Source: Nocardiopsis endophytica (GTDB lineage: Bacteria; Actinomycetota; Actinomycetes; Streptosporangiales; Streptosporangiaceae). Taken from it: 64,000 nucleotides of DNA. This document shows positions 61,667-64,000 of the stretch, piece by piece. Made by a program: the position numbers and the translations under genes. Location of the stretch: assembly GCF_027706725.1 (NCBI RefSeq), contig NZ_JAQFWQ010000006.1:1-64000 (forward strand), in the 5' to 3' direction. Under the pieces are notes generated by a model, which saw only the letters and a program-made list of their open reading frames with translations, did no database searches and was not told where the DNA came from. The stretch's first letter is position 1. Every line of letters begins with the position of its first letter.

Positions 61667-61996
61667 ATGTCACGTTGGGACGTCGGCGACCAGACCCTGA
61701 CGACCTTGGCCAGCCGGACCTCGACCTCGACCGACGAGCTCAGCGGGCTCATCCAGCAGCTCATCTCGTCCGCCGAGCCGCTCGCCGGGAAGTTCAACGG
61801 TGCGGGCAAGGCCGCCTTCGACTCCTTCAAGGCGCGCTCCGAACAGATCACCGCCGACCTCAACGCCGGCCTCGGCTCCATCAACGAAGGCCAGCGCGGC
61901 ATGGACAGTGCCTTCCGCACGGGGTCCCAGACCATGGCCGACGACGCCAGCAAGAACATGTCCAGCGCCAACTTCGACGCGGCGAAGTTCAAGTAG
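61667..61996 (+). CDS. WXG100-family ESX protein 1
   Basis: The 109-residue protein has the two-helix hairpin of ESAT-6/CFP-10 proteins. The turn is written GKFNGAGKAAF, with Phe43-Asn-Gly45 in the place of Trp-x-Gly. Helix 1 is TLASRTSTSTDELSGLIQQL and helix 2 AFDSFKARSEQITADLNAGL. It is likely secreted as a dimer with the next gene's product through the ESX channel. A strict YxxxD/E tail is not present. AGGAG lies 13 bases before the ATG. Confidence 0.82.
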   Translation: MSRWDVGDQTLTTLASRTSTSTDELSGLIQQLISSAEPLAGKFNGAGKAAFDSFKARSEQITADLNAGLGSINEGQRGMDSAFRTGSQTMADDASKNMSSANFDAAKFK

Positions 61997-62079
61997 GCCC
62001 TCAACCGGCAAGCCCCACGGCACACTCCGCCGGACGCCCCCTCCACCGCCATCCCGACCTCGCCTAGGAGCACCACGCC

Positions 62080-62385
62080 ATGAGCGGCAACGGACGCAAC
62101 AGCTACGACATGGGCGCCTCCCAGGAGGCGCAGGGCAACATCCACACCGTGATGGCCCGCCTGGAGCAGATCATCGGCGACCGCGACACCGACGTCTCCA
62201 ACGCCATGGCCGACTTCGAGGCCACCGGCGTCTCCGACGAGTACAGCTCCAAAGAGCTCAAGTGGCACAACGCCGCCAACGAGGTCCGCGAGATCATCCG
62301 GCTCGTCCGCACGACTCTGGAGGAGAACGACGGCACCGCCCAGACCGCCCTCGGCCGCGCCTCCTCTGCCGTGCAGTCCATCTGA
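62080..62385 (+). CDS. WXG100-family ESX protein 2
   Basis: The 101-residue protein is a helical hairpin with the turn region DFEATGVSDEY where Trp-x-Gly would be. It starts 83 bp after the first WXG100 gene. A YSSKE stretch matches the YxxxE export pattern, but it lies in the turn rather than at the C-terminus. It is the expected heterodimer partner of protein 1. The start is supported by the TAGGAG upstream of ATG 62080. Confidence 0.75.
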   Translation: MSGNGRNSYDMGASQEAQGNIHTVMARLEQIIGDRDTDVSNAMADFEATGVSDEYSSKELKWHNAANEVREIIRLVRTTLEENDGTAQTALGRASSAVQSI

Positions 62386-62557
62386 GTCGTCGCGCCCCGC
62401 CCCCCTGGCGGCCGTGAGCCACCGAGCCCCGAGGGCGGATCAATCCCTGTCACGGCCTTCCGCTACGGTGCGGGAGGCCGCCGCAGCTCCACACCCCCCG
62501 TGAGCGCCGCGTGCGCCCCCGCCCCGCCCGACGCGACGAACAGAAGGACCCCTCCCC

Positions 62558-63529
62558 GTGGCGCGCGATTACGACAGCCAACTCCTGGAGTCCATCGCGG
62601 TCCGCCGCAAGCGGCTCCGGGAGGCCGTCGTCTTCGGCCCCCAGCGCAGCAGGCGCCGCCTCGACGAGCACATCACCAAGCTCATCGCCGGCCTCGTCCT
62701 CACCGCCGTCGGTTGCGCCGGGTCGGTCGGCTGGTCCTACCTGCAGAGCCACCTGCAGTCCCAGGAGGAGGAACAGGCCCAGGAGGCCGCCGGTCCCCCC
62801 GCGGTCGGCTCCGCCCCCTTCCCCGCCGACTGGGTCGGCAGCGAGGTCACCTTCGACATGCTCCGCGACGAGCTGGACGCCGCCGACATCCCGCCCACGA
62901 TGTACGTCCTCCCCGGCGATTCCCGCCCCGACCCCGGGCAGGTGGACTCCTACTTCCTCCTCACCGCCGAGGAGGAGGGCTACATCTCCGCCGGGATCGT
63001 CGAGTACGAGCAGGGCCGCACCGGCGTGGAGTTCCAGTCCGAGGACGAGGCCGCGCGCTGGCTGTTCCAAGAGCTCGTGATCCAGGACTCCGCGCCGCGC
63101 GCGCTCTCGGCGCAGGAGCGGCAGGAGGCCGACGAGCTCGGCTCCGCCCTGGTCTCCACCGCGGAGGAGGGCCTCTCCGGGGGAGGCGAGTCGACCAAGG
63201 TCTCCCTGGAACGGGGCCAGCTCGTCGACGCGTTCGGCCACGAGAGCGGGTCGCTCCTGTTCCCCGACGGCCTTCCCTTCGAAGAGCGCGGGCTCCCCGA
63301 CTTCGTCCGGGCCGAGGACGGCGCCGACTCCTATCACCGCTACCGTGTCACCTACCCGTTCCAGGTATCGGCGTCGCACTCGCCCCGCTCCGAAGACGGC
63401 CCCGGCGGCGGGCTGCGGTTCCGGATCGACCCCGGCGGATTCACCGAACCCCCCGAGCTGCCGAGCATCCGCTGGCTCCTCCGCAACGGCTACCTCGAGC
63501 GCGTCGAGGCCGAGGCCGTCCCCGACTGA
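62558..63529 (+). CDS. Membrane-anchored protein with TNT-like domain
   Basis: The 323-residue protein has a basic cytoplasmic head, one membrane helix (about 41-61), an acidic linker and a C-terminal region (about 220-318). The pattern LVDAFGHESGSLLFPDGLPF, ERGLP, YHRYRVTYPF, GGGLRFRI and RWLLRNGYLERV resembles the TNT/DUF4237 NAD-glycohydrolase fold of mycobacterial CpnT. The Gln of the family's GGGxQ motif appears to be Arg287, so NADase activity is doubtful. It sits between the WXG100 pair and eccD, so it may be an ESX component or effector. Confidence 0.6.
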   Translation: MARDYDSQLLESIAVRRKRLREAVVFGPQRSRRRLDEHITKLIAGLVLTAVGCAGSVGWSYLQSHLQSQEEEQAQEAAGPPAVGSAPFPADWVGSEVTFDMLRDELDAADIPPTMYVLPGDSRPDPGQVDSYFLLTAEEEGYISAGIVEYEQGRTGVEFQSEDEAARWLFQELVIQDSAPRALSAQERQEADELGSALVSTAEEGLSGGGESTKVSLERGQLVDAFGHESGSLLFPDGLPFEERGLPDFVRAEDGADSYHRYRVTYPFQVSASHSPRSEDGPGGGLRFRIDPGGFTEPPELPSIRWLLRNGYLERVEAEAVPD

Positions 63530-63608
63530 CGCCGCGGCCGGCGAGCCGACCGACGACCTGACCGACCCCTGTGACCACCGACGACGAGAACTGTGGAGAA
63601 GGACCGCG

Positions 63609-64000
63609 ATGACCACGTGGAGCCGCGTGACGCTCGTGGGCGAGCGCCGCAGGGTCGACGCCGTCCTGCCGGCCGACGAGCCCATCGGCGCGCTCATGCC
63701 CGACGTCCTGCGCATGCTCGGCGACGCGCCCGACGGCCCGGCCCTGCCGCGGCACCTCAGCACGGTCGGCGGCGACCTCCTCGACAGCGGCACGTCCCTG
63801 GCCGAGCGCGACATCTCCGACGGCGCGGTCCTGCGCCTCATCCGCGCCGACGACCCGGTGCCCGCGCCCATCGTCCACGAGGTCCCCGAGGCCGTGGGCC
63901 GCGCCCTGGAAGCCCACCCCTCCTACTGGTCCCCCGCCGCCGCCCGCTGGACGGCGACGGCCGCGGTCGTGGCGCTGACCGCCGGCGCGGGCCTGATCAT
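63609..64000 (+). CDS. eccD: ESX membrane protein EccD, N-terminal part
   Basis: The first 130 residues are visible. A ubiquitin-like YukD domain (MTTWSRVTLVGERRRVDAVL, PIGALMPDVLRML, ERDISDGAVLRLIRADDPVP) is followed by the first membrane helix (WTATAAVVALTAGAGLI) at the right edge. EccD normally continues with about eleven helices and forms the central channel of the ESX inner-membrane complex. The remaining core genes (eccB, eccE) are presumably further right. Confidence 0.88.
   Translation, partial: MTTWSRVTLVGERRRVDAVLPADEPIGALMPDVLRMLGDAPDGPALPRHLSTVGGDLLDSGTSLAERDISDGAVLRLIRADDPVPAPIVHEVPEAVGRALEAHPSYWSPAAARWTATAAVVALTAGAGLI

Overview
The window is very GC-rich actinomycete DNA, and gene content fits a Streptosporangiales/Nocardiopsis-type organism: many GTG starts, a type VII secretion (ESX) locus, a mycothiol-type DinB enzyme, DUF3027/DUF3263/DUF2530-type actinobacterial genes, and a threonine-synthase-like gene paired with a sulfur-carrier gene. 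The genus is inferred from gene content only. I saw no tRNA, rRNA, CRISPR array or insertion sequence with a recognisable transposase.

Layout. (1) 1-11.8 kb: an oxalate-utilisation regulon. A partial succinyl-CoA ligase beta gene (minus strand), an OFA-family oxalate/formate transporter and the oxc-frc-CoA ligase operon each carry a copy of one operator (core ATACTG-TATG-CAGTAT) in front of their start codons. An Nramp-fold transporter without the usual metal motifs follows. Between sucC and the transporter lie 2 kb of non-coding composite repeats. (2) 12-18 kb: an Rpn-type PD-(D/E)XK protein, an HhH-GPD glycosylase, two tandem-duplicated small secreted proteins, a Tat-exported amidase and a hydrolase-P450 pair, followed by a second composite repeat locus (17.9-18.8 kb). 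(3) 18.8-36 kb: housekeeping and small membrane genes, including a surface-anchored propeller-like protein, a BKACE enzyme, a 32-residue membrane protein, ThpR, an MFS/MarR pair, a purine permease, DUF2530, a two-domain methyltransferase, a large sacsin-like ATPase, DUF3027 and a cold-shock protein. (4) 36-51 kb: an R2-like ligand-binding oxidase, a TetR unit with a 36-bp palindromic operator, groEL with two CIRCE elements, a SAM riboswitch-metM-metO methionine operon, the trehalose genes otsA and otsB, and a mycosin-like pseudoprotease that has lost its catalytic triad. (5) 51-64 kb: the ESX locus with eccC, accessory genes, two WXG100-like genes, a TNT-like protein and the start of eccD. Within it, on the opposite strand, is a four-gene unit ending in a 900-residue polymorphic toxin with an AT-rich nuclease tip and its adjacent AT-rich immunity gene.

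How the parts work together. Oxalate would enter through the OFA carrier, be activated by the CoA-transferase and be decarboxylated by the ThDP enzyme. The ADP-forming ligase and the co-regulated SucC could supply or recover CoA thioesters. MetM and MetO would make homocysteine from O-phosphohomoserine with a thiocarboxylated carrier protein as sulfur donor, under SAM control. The ESX machine probably exports the WXG100 pair and the toxin. Scattered through intergenic spaces are at least seven 58-bp palindromes of two subfamilies, all with TGATCTCG...CGAGATCA ends or a close variant.
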